Assembly: GCA_902984215.1 (NCBI GenBank)
Contig: CADWAF010000710.1
Location: forward strand, 60,362-124,361
Source: Willaertia magna
Lineage: Eukaryota; Heterolobosea; Eutetramitea; Acrasida; Naegleriidae
Length of the DNA: 64,000 bases
Direction: 5' to 3'
The translations under genes were made by a program, and so were the position numbers. This document shows, in pieces, positions 41,342 to 52,011 of the stretch (positions are counted from its first letter, which is position 1; each line of letters opens with the position of its first letter). Below the pieces are notes generated by a model that was not told where the DNA came from, did no database searches, and was given only the letters and a program-made list of their open reading frames with translations.

Positions 41342-42559
41342 ATGGTACACAGCAACAAAAAACAAATGACATCATCACTTCACCAGGCCCCCCGAGAAGA
41401 AAGGAAAAAGCTTTGGAAACCTTTCGACATTAATAATAACATAGAGTGGAGCAATATCAAAACAGTTACCTTAAGTCACCAACAAACCTCCAGTGTATTC
41501 TTTGTAGAAACGCAAAATTCAGGTGAATTTGTTGTCATTAAGAATTGTAAATTTGACATTGCAAATCAAGTGTTTGGCAATCAACTTGCACTTGAATTAG
41601 AACTCTTTGCCCCTCAAGTAAAGGTCCTTCAAGACAACACAAACAGTACATCTTCTCCATCTGATATTAATACTACAACCCCTCTTCTAGAAGAGAAAGT
41701 TACAACTGATGGAAAGTCAAATATCTCCAAAAAGAAATCACTAGTAATGAGGTTCGATAAAGAAGGTCATGACAAAAGTGCTTGTTTAGAAGGGATGAAA
41801 ACTTGGGCAATTAAGGCAGGCGACGCAACAATTCAAGTTAAAAGTGAATGTGAATTAAGATATGCCAAAATGTTATTGTTAATGGAATTTATTCCAAATT
41901 GTGTTTCACTTGAAGATTTATCATTTCTTCTCCTTACTAAAGATCCAAAACAAATTGAAATAATCAATACTCTATTCACCTGTGAGGAAATATTAAAAGA
42001 CATTGGAAAAATACTTTGCCTCGATATTTGTCTAAATAACTGGGATAGATTTGTTTGTGGAGACATTTGGGAAAATGAGGGAAATCCAAATAACATTCTT
42101 TTTTCAAAAGACAAAATGAGATTAGCAGCAGTAGATCAATCCTTAACATCAATAATAGATCTAGAAAAAAGAAAGGAATATTTGGATAAAATTCATAATT
42201 TTGCAACAACATTATTTAATGAATCAGCTGACAACAATCCTTACATTAGAGGTGTGTGTCAATACATAGAAAACTATGTTGGAAGTGCCTTTACATTTTC
42301 TTCAGTGGAATTTGAATTAATTAAAAGGGGAATGTTAGAGGCAGTCGATAAAATTACAAACATGTCATTCAGTGACTTAGATGACTTGTTTAATGAGGTT
42401 TTTGAAGAAAGTGAAATAGATTTCAAAGCCACAGAATTTGTAAATACAACTGCAACATCAGGAAGTAACCTTCCCTCCAAACGTTCAGTAATTGACTTAA
42501 AATTTGTAAATCAAGCCATTGAGCAATTTAAATCCGCTGCCATACAAATCACACCTTAA
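41342..42559 (+). CDS. Actin-fragmin-kinase-like protein
   Basis: 405 residues, one exon. The sequence follows the actin-fragmin kinase catalytic domain: IEWSNIKTVTLSHQQTSSVFF with a glycine-poor nucleotide loop near residue 35-55, FVVIKN (candidate ATP-binding Lys) near 63, LALELELFAPQVKV near 83, LLLMEFIPN (hinge) near 180, LCLDICLNNWDRF (catalytic-loop-like, D and N) near 230-242, GNPNNILF, and AAVDQSL (metal-binding Asp) near 265. The fold is an atypical eukaryotic protein kinase, known from Physarum, which phosphorylates actin in the actin-fragmin complex. The C-terminal kelch repeats of the Physarum enzyme are absent, so only the catalytic part is here. An acidic insert of about 40 residues (95-140) is Ser/Thr-rich. 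The substrate is inferred. Confidence 0.78.
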   Translation: MVHSNKKQMTSSLHQAPREERKKLWKPFDINNNIEWSNIKTVTLSHQQTSSVFFVETQNSGEFVVIKNCKFDIANQVFGNQLALELELFAPQVKVLQDNTNSTSSPSDINTTTPLLEEKVTTDGKSNISKKKSLVMRFDKEGHDKSACLEGMKTWAIKAGDATIQVKSECELRYAKMLLLMEFIPNCVSLEDLSFLLLTKDPKQIEIINTLFTCEEILKDIGKILCLDICLNNWDRFVCGDIWENEGNPNNILFSKDKMRLAAVDQSLTSIIDLEKRKEYLDKIHNFATTLFNESADNNPYIRGVCQYIENYVGSAFTFSSVEFELIKRGMLEAVDKITNMSFSDLDDLFNEVFEESEIDFKATEFVNTTATSGSNLPSKRSVIDLKFVNQAIEQFKSAAIQITP

Positions 42560-42830
42560 TCGGAATAACGAACGGAGAAGGAATAAAATAAAATTTGTTA
42601 TCAAAAAACAGTTACTAATTGTTGTTCATTTCATTCCATAACAACTACATCTAAACAAAAGGAAGAAGATAATAATAACTTGTTAATAATCTTCAAGTCT
42701 TCAAATCGATCCCTTTCTTTCTACTTGTTGGTCGCCAAACACAGTCCAATTTCGTTTCCAATTCAATAACGCCAGCACATAAGATGCGAAAGCAAATTTT
42801 ATTTTTATAAAAAAAATAAGTCTTTAAAAA

Positions 42831-43636
42831 ATGAACCCAGAATAGTACGTTTTATTCTTTTTGTCCCTTTTGAATTCAAACCTTTGTTCTTATTATTTTG
42901 TTCTTCTTCTTGTTGTTTCTTATTACATGATATGTTACTATGATTTGATTTACTTTATGATTTTGTAATTATAAAATACGTTTAGTGATTATTTGTTCAA
43001 ATTATTATTAATTGGCGATTCAGGTGTAGGAAAAAGTTGTCTTTTACTTCGTTTTGCTGATGATACCTATACTGAAAGTTATATTAGTACTATTGGTGTT
43101 GATTTCAAAATCCGTACCATTGAACTCGACGGTAAGACTATCAAACTCCAAATCTGGGATACTGTATGTAAATTTCTTTTTAATCTAATAACTAACCGTA
43201 AATAATCTAAAAGGCTGGACAAGAGAGGTTTAGAACTATTACTTCAAGTTATTATAGAGGAGCTCATGGTATTATTATTGTCTATGATGTCACCGACCAA
43301 GAATCTTTTGCAAATGTAAAAACATGGTTAAATGAAATTGATCGTTATGCTTCAGATAATGTTAATAAGTTATTAGTTGGTAACAAATGTGATTTAACAT
43401 CAAAGAAAGTTGTAGATCGTAGTACAGCAGAAGAATTTGCAAAAGGTTTAGGTATTCCTTTCCTTGAAACTTCCGCAAAGACATCAACAAATGTAGAACA
43501 AGCTTTCACTACTATGGCTTCCGAAATTAAGAATAGATTGGCTAATCAACCTATTACACAACATCCACCAAATACTGCACATACTATTACTCCTGCTCCA
43601 TCTAAACCACAAGGAGGTGGTGGTTGTTGCGGTTAA
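42831..43636 (+). CDS. Rab1-type small GTPase
   Basis: Three exons: 42831-42844 (only 14 bases), 42986-43163 and 43214-43636, with introns of 141 and 50 nt. The product is 204 residues. The protein begins [20 protein letters not shown], a Rab1/Ypt1 N-terminus. The P-loop is GDSGVGKS, the effector loop is [18 protein letters not shown], switch II is [20 protein letters not shown] (the second intron lies directly before AGQ), then GNKCDL and ETSAKT. It ends GGGGCCG, a double-cysteine site for geranylgeranylation. Rab1 controls ER-to-Golgi vesicle transport. The first intron is the longest confirmed in the window. Confidence 0.97.
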
Positions 43637-43742
43637 TTATTATTTCAATAATATTTCCTTAAAAATTGTAAAGTTATAGTTGTTTTGTTTTGTACAGTCT
43701 TCTCCAGAGATTTTAAATAAATTTGTTTTCTTACAATAAAAA

Positions 43743-46316
43743 ATGTTTTTAATACCAAAAATTAATTGCATTTATCAAAGCAATGAAGGATTAATACAGA
43801 AGAAGGAAGTGATCAATGTAGAATTAAAGAAAGAGAAGGAAGGTTGGGTGATTGTGCCGTATAATCAGGTTATTTATCATTTATTTATAGAGGACTTTTT
43901 AAATACGTCTGTGTATGGAACAAGTGATAATCTTAATATTCGTAGATTTGAAGTTATTACTAATTATTTAAATATTGATGAATGGATAAATAGAAAAAAT
44001 AATAATGAAATTGAAAAATTATTACAGGCGTATTCTTTACAAATTAACAATAATAATTTATTAACTATACAAATAGAATATTTTAAAATTAATGAAGAGG
44101 ATCTATCTAATTTACAACAATATATTTCTTTACAATCATTTCAATTAATTGAATATTTTAATAAATGTCAAAATGGTTTAATTTATTCTATTCAAACATT
44201 AAAACAATTACTTTTATTTTACTTAAATAAAACAATAACATTACAACAATTGATAGATGTAAAAATAATTAATGATACACCTTTATCAATTTGGAGAGGT
44301 TTTTTATTAGATTGTTTCAGACATTACTTTACAATAGATTTTATTAAAAAACTTTTAAATTTACTATCTTTTTATAAATTCAATATAATTCATTGGCATC
44401 TGACAGATGACCAAGGATGGAGAATGGAAAGTAAAATCTATCCAAATTTAAATACTATTGGAAGTAAAAGAAAATTAAGAAAAGATGAAGAAAATTTAAT
44501 AAATAACAATTATTTTGTAAATATAGTGGATAATAATTATATTTATGGTAATTATTATACAACTAAAGAAATTAATGAAATTGTAAATTATTGTAAACAA
44601 TTAGGTATTTTAGTTATCTTAGAAATAGAATCTATAGGTCATTGTTCTTCATTATTAGCTTTTTATCCGGAACTAAAATGTTCTTCTAATCATTTAAATA
44701 ATGAAAAAGTAACTGTTAAGAATACTTGGGGAATATTTAATGAGATTTTATGTCCTGGAAAAGAAGAGACATTTAAGTTTTTAGAAAATTTATTAAATGA
44801 AATGTTTACAATAAATTTTAAAGATTTAACATTTGTATATATTGGTGGGGATGAAACAAATTTTGAATGTTGGAAAAATTGTAAAGATTGTAAAAAGAAA
44901 ATGATTGAATTAAATATTTACGATGTAAATAATTTAGATATTTCATTAAAGAAATTATATATTTATTTTATTAAAGAATTAATTAATATTTGTAAAAGAA
45001 GTAAGAAAATTATGATTGGATGGGATGAAATATTAGAACAATTAATTAATTACAATATAGAATTTACAGATTGTAAAGTAGAGGAATTTTCAAAATATTG
45101 TATTATTCAATCCTGGAGAGGTGTATCCCTTCCTAATATCACTAATGATCAATACATTATTCAATCACCTGTAAGCCATTGCTATTTGGATTATGATATT
45201 TCCACAATTAATGTTAAAAAAAGTTTATTTTTTAATCCTTTTAATAATTTACAATCAAAAGTAATTGGAGGGGAATGTAATTGTTGGACAGAAAGAATGA
45301 TAACTGAAGAGAAAGTTCAAGAAATGATTTTACCTAGAGTATTGAGTATAAGTGAAGCTTTATGGAAATGCCCATCTATTGCTGAGGATGTAGATTTAAA
45401 TAATAATTATTATTATAATTTTTTAGATAGATTACAATTTCATAAGATTGTTTTTATTGAAAAAATATTTAATTTTAAATGTGGACCAGAATGTAATACT
45501 GTATGGGTTGAATTAACAAAAGAAATGGAAATTAAGATTAATTTAATTGATATACATGATATGAACCAAGATATTTATTATCAAGTAGAAGAAGATGAGA
45601 ATAACAAAATTGTAAAGTATTTAAAACCAATTAAAATACAACCTAAAAGTAAAAACTTAAAAATTAAAAGTTTTGTTAAGAGGAATGATTATAATTTTGG
45701 AAAAATGGATCAAATATTTACCATATCTTTCCATCAAGCAATTTATTGTCCTGTAGAAATGGAAATATTTAAATGTAATAATGACAAATCTATTTTATTT
45801 GAAGAATTTAAATTGTCACAACCAAAGTTTTGTGGTGGGCCTTTGCAAATGCAAACATTAGTTAATGGTATAAGAGGCGAGGCAAATAAGATTTTTGATG
45901 AAATTGGAAATATTCAATGGTTTGGATTTGAAAGTGTGAAAAGAGTAATTATAAAACTTGACAAGTTACATTCAATTAATTATAATGAATTAATAATTGG
46001 TTGTTTGCATGATCCTATAAATTGGATATTTATTCCTGATCTTATTAATATTTACATTAAACTGGAAGATGAATCAATATTTACAGCAAGTAGTGAAAGA
46101 AAAGAACAAAATCTTAAAAATTGGAACATTGATTTGGAGAATGAAGAAACTAGAGAAGTAGTTGACTGGATAATACATTTAAATAATTTTAAAATTAAAA
46201 CAATTGAAATTGAAATAATAGCACATAACAACAGTTATTTACCTCAATGGCATTCATCCTGTAAATCAAAAGAAGAACTTTCTTGGTTCTTTTTGGATCA
46301 AATAATGTTATACTAG
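43743..46316 (+). CDS. Beta-N-acetylhexosaminidase-like GH20 enzyme
   Basis: 857 residues, one exon. The GH20 barrel is clear: a substrate-side WRG..LD element near residue 180, then NIIHWHLTDDQGWRMESKIYP near 215-235, and YIGGDETNFECWK with the catalytic Asp370-Glu371 pair. GWDEIL near 435 and GGECNCWTE near 515 follow. GH20 enzymes release terminal GlcNAc or GalNAc using substrate-assisted catalysis. The protein is longer than the usual about 530 residues; residues about 590-857 form a C-terminal beta-rich extension seen in some bacterial-type members. There is no obvious signal peptide at this start, so the lysosomal location normal for the family is not shown. It ends 2 bases from the oppositely read next gene. 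Confidence 0.87.
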   Translation: MFLIPKINCIYQSNEGLIQKKEVINVELKKEKEGWVIVPYNQVIYHLFIEDFLNTSVYGTSDNLNIRRFEVITNYLNIDEWINRKNNNEIEKLLQAYSLQINNNNLLTIQIEYFKINEEDLSNLQQYISLQSFQLIEYFNKCQNGLIYSIQTLKQLLLFYLNKTITLQQLIDVKIINDTPLSIWRGFLLDCFRHYFTIDFIKKLLNLLSFYKFNIIHWHLTDDQGWRMESKIYPNLNTIGSKRKLRKDEENLINNNYFVNIVDNNYIYGNYYTTKEINEIVNYCKQLGILVILEIESIGHCSSLLAFYPELKCSSNHLNNEKVTVKNTWGIFNEILCPGKEETFKFLENLLNEMFTINFKDLTFVYIGGDETNFECWKNCKDCKKKMIELNIYDVNNLDISLKKLYIYFIKELINICKRSKKIMIGWDEILEQLINYNIEFTDCKVEEFSKYCIIQSWRGVSLPNITNDQYIIQSPVSHCYLDYDISTINVKKSLFFNPFNNLQSKVIGGECNCWTERMITEEKVQEMILPRVLSISEALWKCPSIAEDVDLNNNYYYNFLDRLQFHKIVFIEKIFNFKCGPECNTVWVELTKEMEIKINLIDIHDMNQDIYYQVEEDENNKIVKYLKPIKIQPKSKNLKIKSFVKRNDYNFGKMDQIFTISFHQAIYCPVEMEIFKCNNDKSILFEEFKLSQPKFCGGPLQMQTLVNGIRGEANKIFDEIGNIQWFGFESVKRVIIKLDKLHSINYNELIIGCLHDPINWIFIPDLINIYIKLEDESIFTASSERKEQNLKNWNIDLENEETREVVDWIIHLNNFKIKTIEIEIIAHNNSYLPQWHSSCKSKEELSWFFLDQIMLY

Positions 46317-46318
46317 AT

Positions 46319-46984
46319 TCAATTATACAGCTTTTGATAGGCCTTAATAATATTCTTATCCTTCTTAAGCAAACTCTGATTGATATTATTTATATTATTT
46401 ATGACACTTTGTTTTTCGCCTAGAATAGATTGAACTTGTTGGTTAAAGTTTAAACTTGCACTAGCCTCTATTATTTGACCGTCACGTTCTAAACAATATG
46501 ACTTTCTATTCAATAGGATAATAAGCAATTGCAAATTTTCTAAAGAAAGAGAAGATAAGATTTGTTTATCATTTCCAACAATTTCAACATTTTGTATGAA
46601 AGAAATTGCCTTTTGATAACCAAATATCGCATTAGACCATAAGCCTTGTTGTTCACAAAAAGAGCTATAGTTGTATAATAGTTGTAAGTATTCTCGCTTT
46701 TCTTCATTTACTAATTCAACTTCCTCCAACAAAGATATCTTTGCCCTCATATGAATTAACGCTTTTTTAATTAAACCAAGAGATGTAAACAGCATAATTT
46801 TAAAGTCAATCCCTTGTTGTATGGTACAATACAAATCTACTAATTGATTCAGTTGAATTTCTTGTTCCTCGGTCAACTTGCTCCTTGGTAAAAGAAGATC
46901 TGAAATAATATTAATTGCTTTTTTATAATTTCCTTCCTGTAATAGCCTTCCTAACAAATTAGACCAATTAACCTTAATGTCCAT
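46319..46984 (-). CDS. Helical TPR-like protein, unidentified
   Basis: Read from ATG 46984 (the open frame extends 15 codons further to a TTG) to a TGA at 46321-46319, giving 221 residues. It is almost all helix, with repeated Leu/Ala/Tyr spacing that looks like degenerate TPR pairs (for example YKKAINIISDLL near 20, WSNAIFGYQKAISF near 115). It has no recognised family. It could be an anaphase-promoting complex or COP9-type helical subunit, but I see nothing that decides it. It is convergent with GH20 with only two bases between the stops, so the two transcripts must overlap at their 3' ends. Confidence 0.6.
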   Translation of the reverse strand: MDIKVNWSNLLGRLLQEGNYKKAINIISDLLLPRSKLTEEQEIQLNQLVDLYCTIQQGIDFKIMLFTSLGLIKKALIHMRAKISLLEEVELVNEEKREYLQLLYNYSSFCEQQGLWSNAIFGYQKAISFIQNVEIVGNDKQILSSLSLENLQLLIILLNRKSYCLERDGQIIEASASLNFNQQVQSILGEKQSVINNINNINQSLLKKDKNIIKAYQKLYN

Positions 46985-47135
46985 TTTTTCAAAGTTAACA
47001 AAAGTCGTAAATAATTGAATACCCGCCAATATTGTAAACAGATTTGTGTAACAAAAACAAGTTCAAGTTTTACTGGATAGAAAGCAGGATGTAAAGAAAT
47101 TTTAACAAGAAAACTGCTTATTCAAAAAAACAACA

Positions 47136-47336
47136 ATGTCAAGGACAACTAACTTTGCTACAAAGAATGAGATTAGGTCTAAATCAAAAAAGAAGTGGAA
47201 AGAAGAAAATCATGGAAAGAAAAGAGTAAAAGAAAGAAGTGCAATGTCAAAACAAAAGAGTAACCAATTTTGGGGAATAGAAGACTTTGTCACACCTCCA
47301 ATCTTTGGAATAAGAAGGAAAATCAGAAAAATATAG
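47136..47336 (+). CDS. Small basic protein, possible
   Basis: 66 residues with an ATG in an A-rich leader (CAACAATG), as in neighbouring genes. Very Lys/Arg-rich in the first 45 residues, then an ordered-looking tail (FWGIEDFVTPPIFGI). Unidentified. The composition could suit a small nucleolar or ribosome-associated protein, but this is a guess. It is short and could be a chance frame. Its less AT-driven codon use and its position, isolated in a 520-base gap, support it. Confidence 0.45.
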   Translation: MSRTTNFATKNEIRSKSKKKWKEENHGKKRVKERSAMSKQKSNQFWGIEDFVTPPIFGIRRKIRKI

Positions 47337-47505
47337 CATTATTAAGTAGTATTTTTAGTACGAACCATTTATTAGGAACTTATTTTGTTTTCCATTCAAA
47401 GTAATTCAATCCCATACCAAAGTTGTCAAACAGTTTTTGTAATCCGCTTTCTTTTGACAAATTGGTGAAAAATAATAAACACGTCAAAACAAACGGCCAA
47501 AAAAA

Positions 47506-49032
47506 ATGTTAAAACACATCATTCCTGTAACTAAGAGTTTAATTCCAAGAAAAGTCATTAGATATTTAAATGACTTAATTCCAACAAAGTTATTCCCAGC
47601 CATTAAATATACCTATCCAGCCAATTCTACAGTTTCTGTTATTAAACCATTCACTGTTATGAAAGCAGAAGAACAAGAACAACAATTAAATAATGCAGGA
47701 CAACCAAATGAAGATAAAACCTATTTATTATCACCATTTGATACTAAAATTGTAAATAATAATTCATTACGTATTTTAGTGTTTGATAGTCATTTAGATG
47801 AAAAATTATTTTTGGAATCATTAAGTAAAACATTAGAATTATTTCCAAGTTTTGGTTCAACATTAACTTTTAAAAAAACAAATGAAATTGATGAACCAAT
47901 GTTAGCGTTAGATGAAAGTAATCCACAATTTGAAGTTGTAATTGTAAAGAATGAAGAATTAGAATATATTGAAGATATGGATAAAGTTACATCAATTGAA
48001 TTTAAAGATTACAAGGATTTCTTACCAAGATTAGATTGGAAGACACCTTTTCTTATTAATGGTAAACCTTTAAGTAGATTTCAATTAACTTATTGCAAAA
48101 ATGGTAGAACTGTTTTGGGTTCAATTATTAATCATGCTGTAGCTGATGCTTATTCTGCAAGTTTATTTTGGAAAACTTTATCTGATTTTATGACATTTGG
48201 CAAGACTGAAATGAAAGGACAATCAAAAGAACATAGAAAACCAATGATTATAACTGATAGAAATCAATTAAAAGGTTCAAAACCTACTAGATTACCAATT
48301 ACATGGATTGGTGGAATGTTTAATATTATTAAATGGCAAATGACACAAAAGAAGAATGAAATTAAAGTATTTCATTTCCATTTAAATAAATTAAAAGAAA
48401 TGAAAGATAATTTAATTAAGATTAATAATAATAAGGATTTAACCAAATTTAGTAGTAATGATATGTTAGTAGCTCTTTATTTTAAATCATTAGCTTTAGG
48501 TAATGAAAAATATGCTGATGATACAACATTAACAATTTCAATTGTTATTAACACTAGAGAAATCTACAAGCCTGCACAAAAAGATTACGTTGGAAATTGT
48601 TTTAAATATTTTGCAATTAACAAATCTAAGAAAGAAATTTTACAAATGTCAATTTCTGACATTATTGTTTTTATAAGAAAAGAAATACAAAATTATATGA
48701 ATAATGCTCATGAATTATTTAAACAAGATGTTTTACAATTTAATTACGATTATTTTATTGATAAAGAAAATATTGCATTGAGATATGATTTAGGAAATTG
48801 TTTTACACAAATTAGTTGTTCAAATATTTGTTCTTATAGTATTTTAGGTAAAATAGATTTTGGAAAGAATGGTGAAAAAGCAATTCGTTATGTACCAGTG
48901 TACCCAGGTTATTTACAACATTTGAGTGTTATTTATCATTCCACTCCAGATATTGTATCAGCATCTGTTACTTTTACTGAAGAAGAAGCAAAACATTTTA
49001 ATTTATTGTGTGAATCTTTGTCAAATAAATAA
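47506..49032 (+). CDS. BAHD-like acyltransferase (HxxxD type)
   Basis: 508 residues, one exon. The catalytic HxxxD motif is INHAVADAYS, His210 and Asp214. The second family element, DFGWG in plants, reads DFGKN at residues 451-455. Between them are FSSNDMLVALYFKSL near 320 and a VVINTREIYKP-like stretch (SIVINTREIYKPAQKDYVGN) near 345, typical of the second domain. BAHD enzymes pass an acyl group from CoA to an alcohol or amine. They are best known from plant specialised metabolism but occur in protists and fungi. No signal peptide is seen; the first 35 residues are basic and could be a targeting sequence. The acceptor and donor cannot be told. It is the last gene before the subtelomere-like desert. 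Confidence 0.85.
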   Translation: MLKHIIPVTKSLIPRKVIRYLNDLIPTKLFPAIKYTYPANSTVSVIKPFTVMKAEEQEQQLNNAGQPNEDKTYLLSPFDTKIVNNNSLRILVFDSHLDEKLFLESLSKTLELFPSFGSTLTFKKTNEIDEPMLALDESNPQFEVVIVKNEELEYIEDMDKVTSIEFKDYKDFLPRLDWKTPFLINGKPLSRFQLTYCKNGRTVLGSIINHAVADAYSASLFWKTLSDFMTFGKTEMKGQSKEHRKPMIITDRNQLKGSKPTRLPITWIGGMFNIIKWQMTQKKNEIKVFHFHLNKLKEMKDNLIKINNNKDLTKFSSNDMLVALYFKSLALGNEKYADDTTLTISIVINTREIYKPAQKDYVGNCFKYFAINKSKKEILQMSISDIIVFIRKEIQNYMNNAHELFKQDVLQFNYDYFIDKENIALRYDLGNCFTQISCSNICSYSILGKIDFGKNGEKAIRYVPVYPGYLQHLSVIYHSTPDIVSASVTFTEEEAKHFNLLCESLSNK

Positions 49033-49835
49033 ATATTATTTTTACTTAATTTAGAAGAATAAACCAAAAGTTAAAGTTTTAAAAAAATAATATTTTATTG
49101 GTTCTGTATTCAAAAACTCATCTATTACCGTGTGTTCGCATTTTAGCTATTTTTTATAAATTTTATAAGTTTTTTTTAGGATTTGATATTCAACACCTTT
49201 AGCCTGAGTACCTTATTTAGACATATAAACTATATTTGTTGAATCTATGGTATCTAAAGTTTTTCTAAGAAATTATAATTTTAATAATTTTATTTTTAAT
49301 AATTTAATTTATATAATTACTTTTGTTATTAATAGTTTTAAGTTTTATTTTTTATTACTTTTAATTTTTTTTATTTTATTATTGATATAATTATTAATAT
49401 AATTAATAATTAATAATTTTTTTTATTATTATTACTATTAATTATTTTTTTTTATATTTTTAATATTAGTATTATTTTTTATAATTTATTTGATTTAAGT
49501 TTTTTTTGTGATTATTGAGTATAAATTTTAAAAATAATAAACACAAAAAATAAAAAAAGTTAAAATTAAAGATTTTATTAATATTTTAAATTATAAATAT
49601 AAATATTAACTTTAATATAAAAATAATTGTTAAAATAAAAAATAATATAAAATTTAAAATTTTTTTATTAAATTACTTAATAACTAAATTTAATAAAAAC
49701 AATTTTAATAAAAATTATAAAATTGAAAAATAATAATTTAATATAAAAAAGTTAAAAATATTTTATTTTATTTATATTTAAAAAAAAGTAGTTGTATTTA
49801 ATAAATTTAATAAATTAAAATTTTTTTGTAATAAT

Positions 49836-50211
49836 TAAAAAAAATATAGATAATATATTAATAATATTTATTAAATATAATAAATTTATAAAACTTTAAA
49901 AATTATAACCAATATTTATTAAAATAATATTATTAAATAATTTTAAAAAAATATATTTTTAAAAAATGAAATAATTGTTTATAAAATTAAAAATGAAAGG
50001 TTAAAAAAAATATATAATATTAAAATGAATTAAAAGATTAATAATAGATTATAAAGTTAAAAAATATAATGTAAATAAATATAAATAATTATATATTGAA
50101 CTTAATAAATAAATTAAAAATAATTTAGAGTATATAAAATATTTATTTATAAAAATTAAAATATTAAAATTTGAAATTCAATATTTAAATAATTATAAAA
50201 TCAAAATTTTT
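49836..50211 (+). repeat. Diverged dispersed repeat, copy 1
   Basis: Aligns along about 375 bases with 50978-51361 in the same orientation, with shared strings such as AATAAATTTATAAAACT, TATTAAATAAT, GATTATAAAGTTAAAAAATA and TATTTAAATAAT. In one frame both read a peptide like NE(K/R)LKKIYNIK before stops. Probably two relics of one mobile element. Confidence 0.65.
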
Positions 50212-50977
50212 AAATTCTATAATGTAATAATAATAAAAAATTTAAAAATATTAAATTATATAAATTTATATTTTTTAAATTTATTAAGAAATAAAATAAA
50301 AAAAATTAAATTATAATAAAAAATTTAAAGTTTTTTTAATAATAATAGAATTACAAAATAATTAATTATAAAAAAAATATATATATATATTAAATCATTT
50401 ATATAATATATTATATTTAAAAAATAAGTGTTTATATTATTAATAATATTTTTTAATTATTATTTTAATATATAAATAAAAAAACTATAATTAAATACTA
50501 TAAAAAATTAATAAAATATATTAAAGATTATAAAAAAATTAATAACATTATTTAATAATAAAACTTTAAATTTATAAATTATTAAAATTAATTTAATTGT
50601 TTATTATATTATATTATATAAAAAATACTAAAATATTATTTAAATACAAATAAAAAAATATTATTATATTTAATTTATACATTAAATAAAAATAATTTTA
50701 ATGTAAATAAAAATATTTATAAATAAAAATTACTATAAATATTAATTTATTTATCATTATTATTAATTATTTTTAAATAAAAATAAAGAAATATAAAATT
50801 TATTAAAAAATATATTTTATTAAAATGTTAACAATAATAAAAATTTTTTTAGTGATAATTATGTTTTATAATAATAAATATTTGTTTAATTTTTATTATT
50901 TTTTTTATTTAATTTTTGATCTTTAATATATTGTAGTATTATATTTATTGATATATATAAGAAATTTTTTAGGAATT

Positions 50978-51361
50978 AAGAAAAAATATAAATAATACAA
51001 TAATAAAATTTATTAAATTTAATAAATTTATAAAACTATAAAGATTATAATTTATATTTATTATTATAACAACATTATTAAATAATGTTAAAAAAGTTTT
51101 ATTTAAAAAGAGTAAAATAATTATTTATAAAGTTGAAAATGAAAAATTAAAAAAAATTTATAATATCAAAATAAATTTAAAAAATTAACAGCAGATTATA
51201 AAGTTAAAAAATATAATTTAAATAAATACAAACAATTATATATTAAATTTAATAAACAAGTTAAAAAAATAATTTAAAATATATAAAATACTAATTTACA
51301 AAAATTAATACATCAAAACTTGAAATTTAATATTTAAATAATTTATTAAATCAAAATTTAT
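50978..51361 (+). repeat. Diverged dispersed repeat, copy 2
   Basis: Partner of 49836-50211, offset about 1.14 kb. This copy keeps more G and C (for example GTTGAAAATGAAAAATT, ACAGCAGATTATAAAG), so it appears less decayed than copy 1. Confidence 0.65.
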
Positions 51362-51930
51362 TTATTAAAGTTAATAAATTAATACTTGATAATCAATATA
51401 TAAAAAAATTATTAAATAAAATCTTTAATTCAATTTTAACATCTTTATTAAAAATATTTATTATATAGTTAATCAATTAAATATATATATAAACAATATT
51501 ATTTTAATTATATAGATAAATATTTTTATAATTAAAATAATATTAATTTTTACTTTTAATAATATTTAAAATAAATTTATTCTCTTTTAAATCTACTATA
51601 ATAATATCTTTGTATTAATAGGGTTTATAATTTTTTAATTTATTAATAATTGATACTATTATTAAAAGTATTAATATTTTTAATAAAGTAATAAATAAAT
51701 TTATTAATTTAATTATTTAACACTGTTATTATTTAAATAATAAAATATTAGTAAATAAAATAAAAATAAAAGTTATTTTATTGAAAAAAAATAAATTTAT
51801 ATTTAATAAACCTATAATAATTAACATAATTAATAATAGAAATATAGTTTATTTTAGTAATAGTAATAAAAAATGTAAAAAATTAAATTATATTATTAGT
51901 TTTCTTTTTTTATTTTGTTTTTTATAAAAA

Positions 51931-52011
51931 AATTATGCTTTATATAATTAAATTTAAAATTATGCTTTATATAATTAAATTTAAAATTATACTTTATATA
52001 ATTAAATAATT
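51931..52011 (+). repeat. 27-base tandem repeat, three copies
   Basis: The unit starts AATTATGCTTTATATAATTA. Copies at 51931-51957 and 51958-51984 are identical. The third (51985-52011) has a G-to-A change (ATACTT) and a diverged end. Confidence 0.85.

Noticed and set aside
51931..52011. CRISPR-like array
   Set aside because: Direct tandem units with no spacers; simple A/T-rich tandem repeat.
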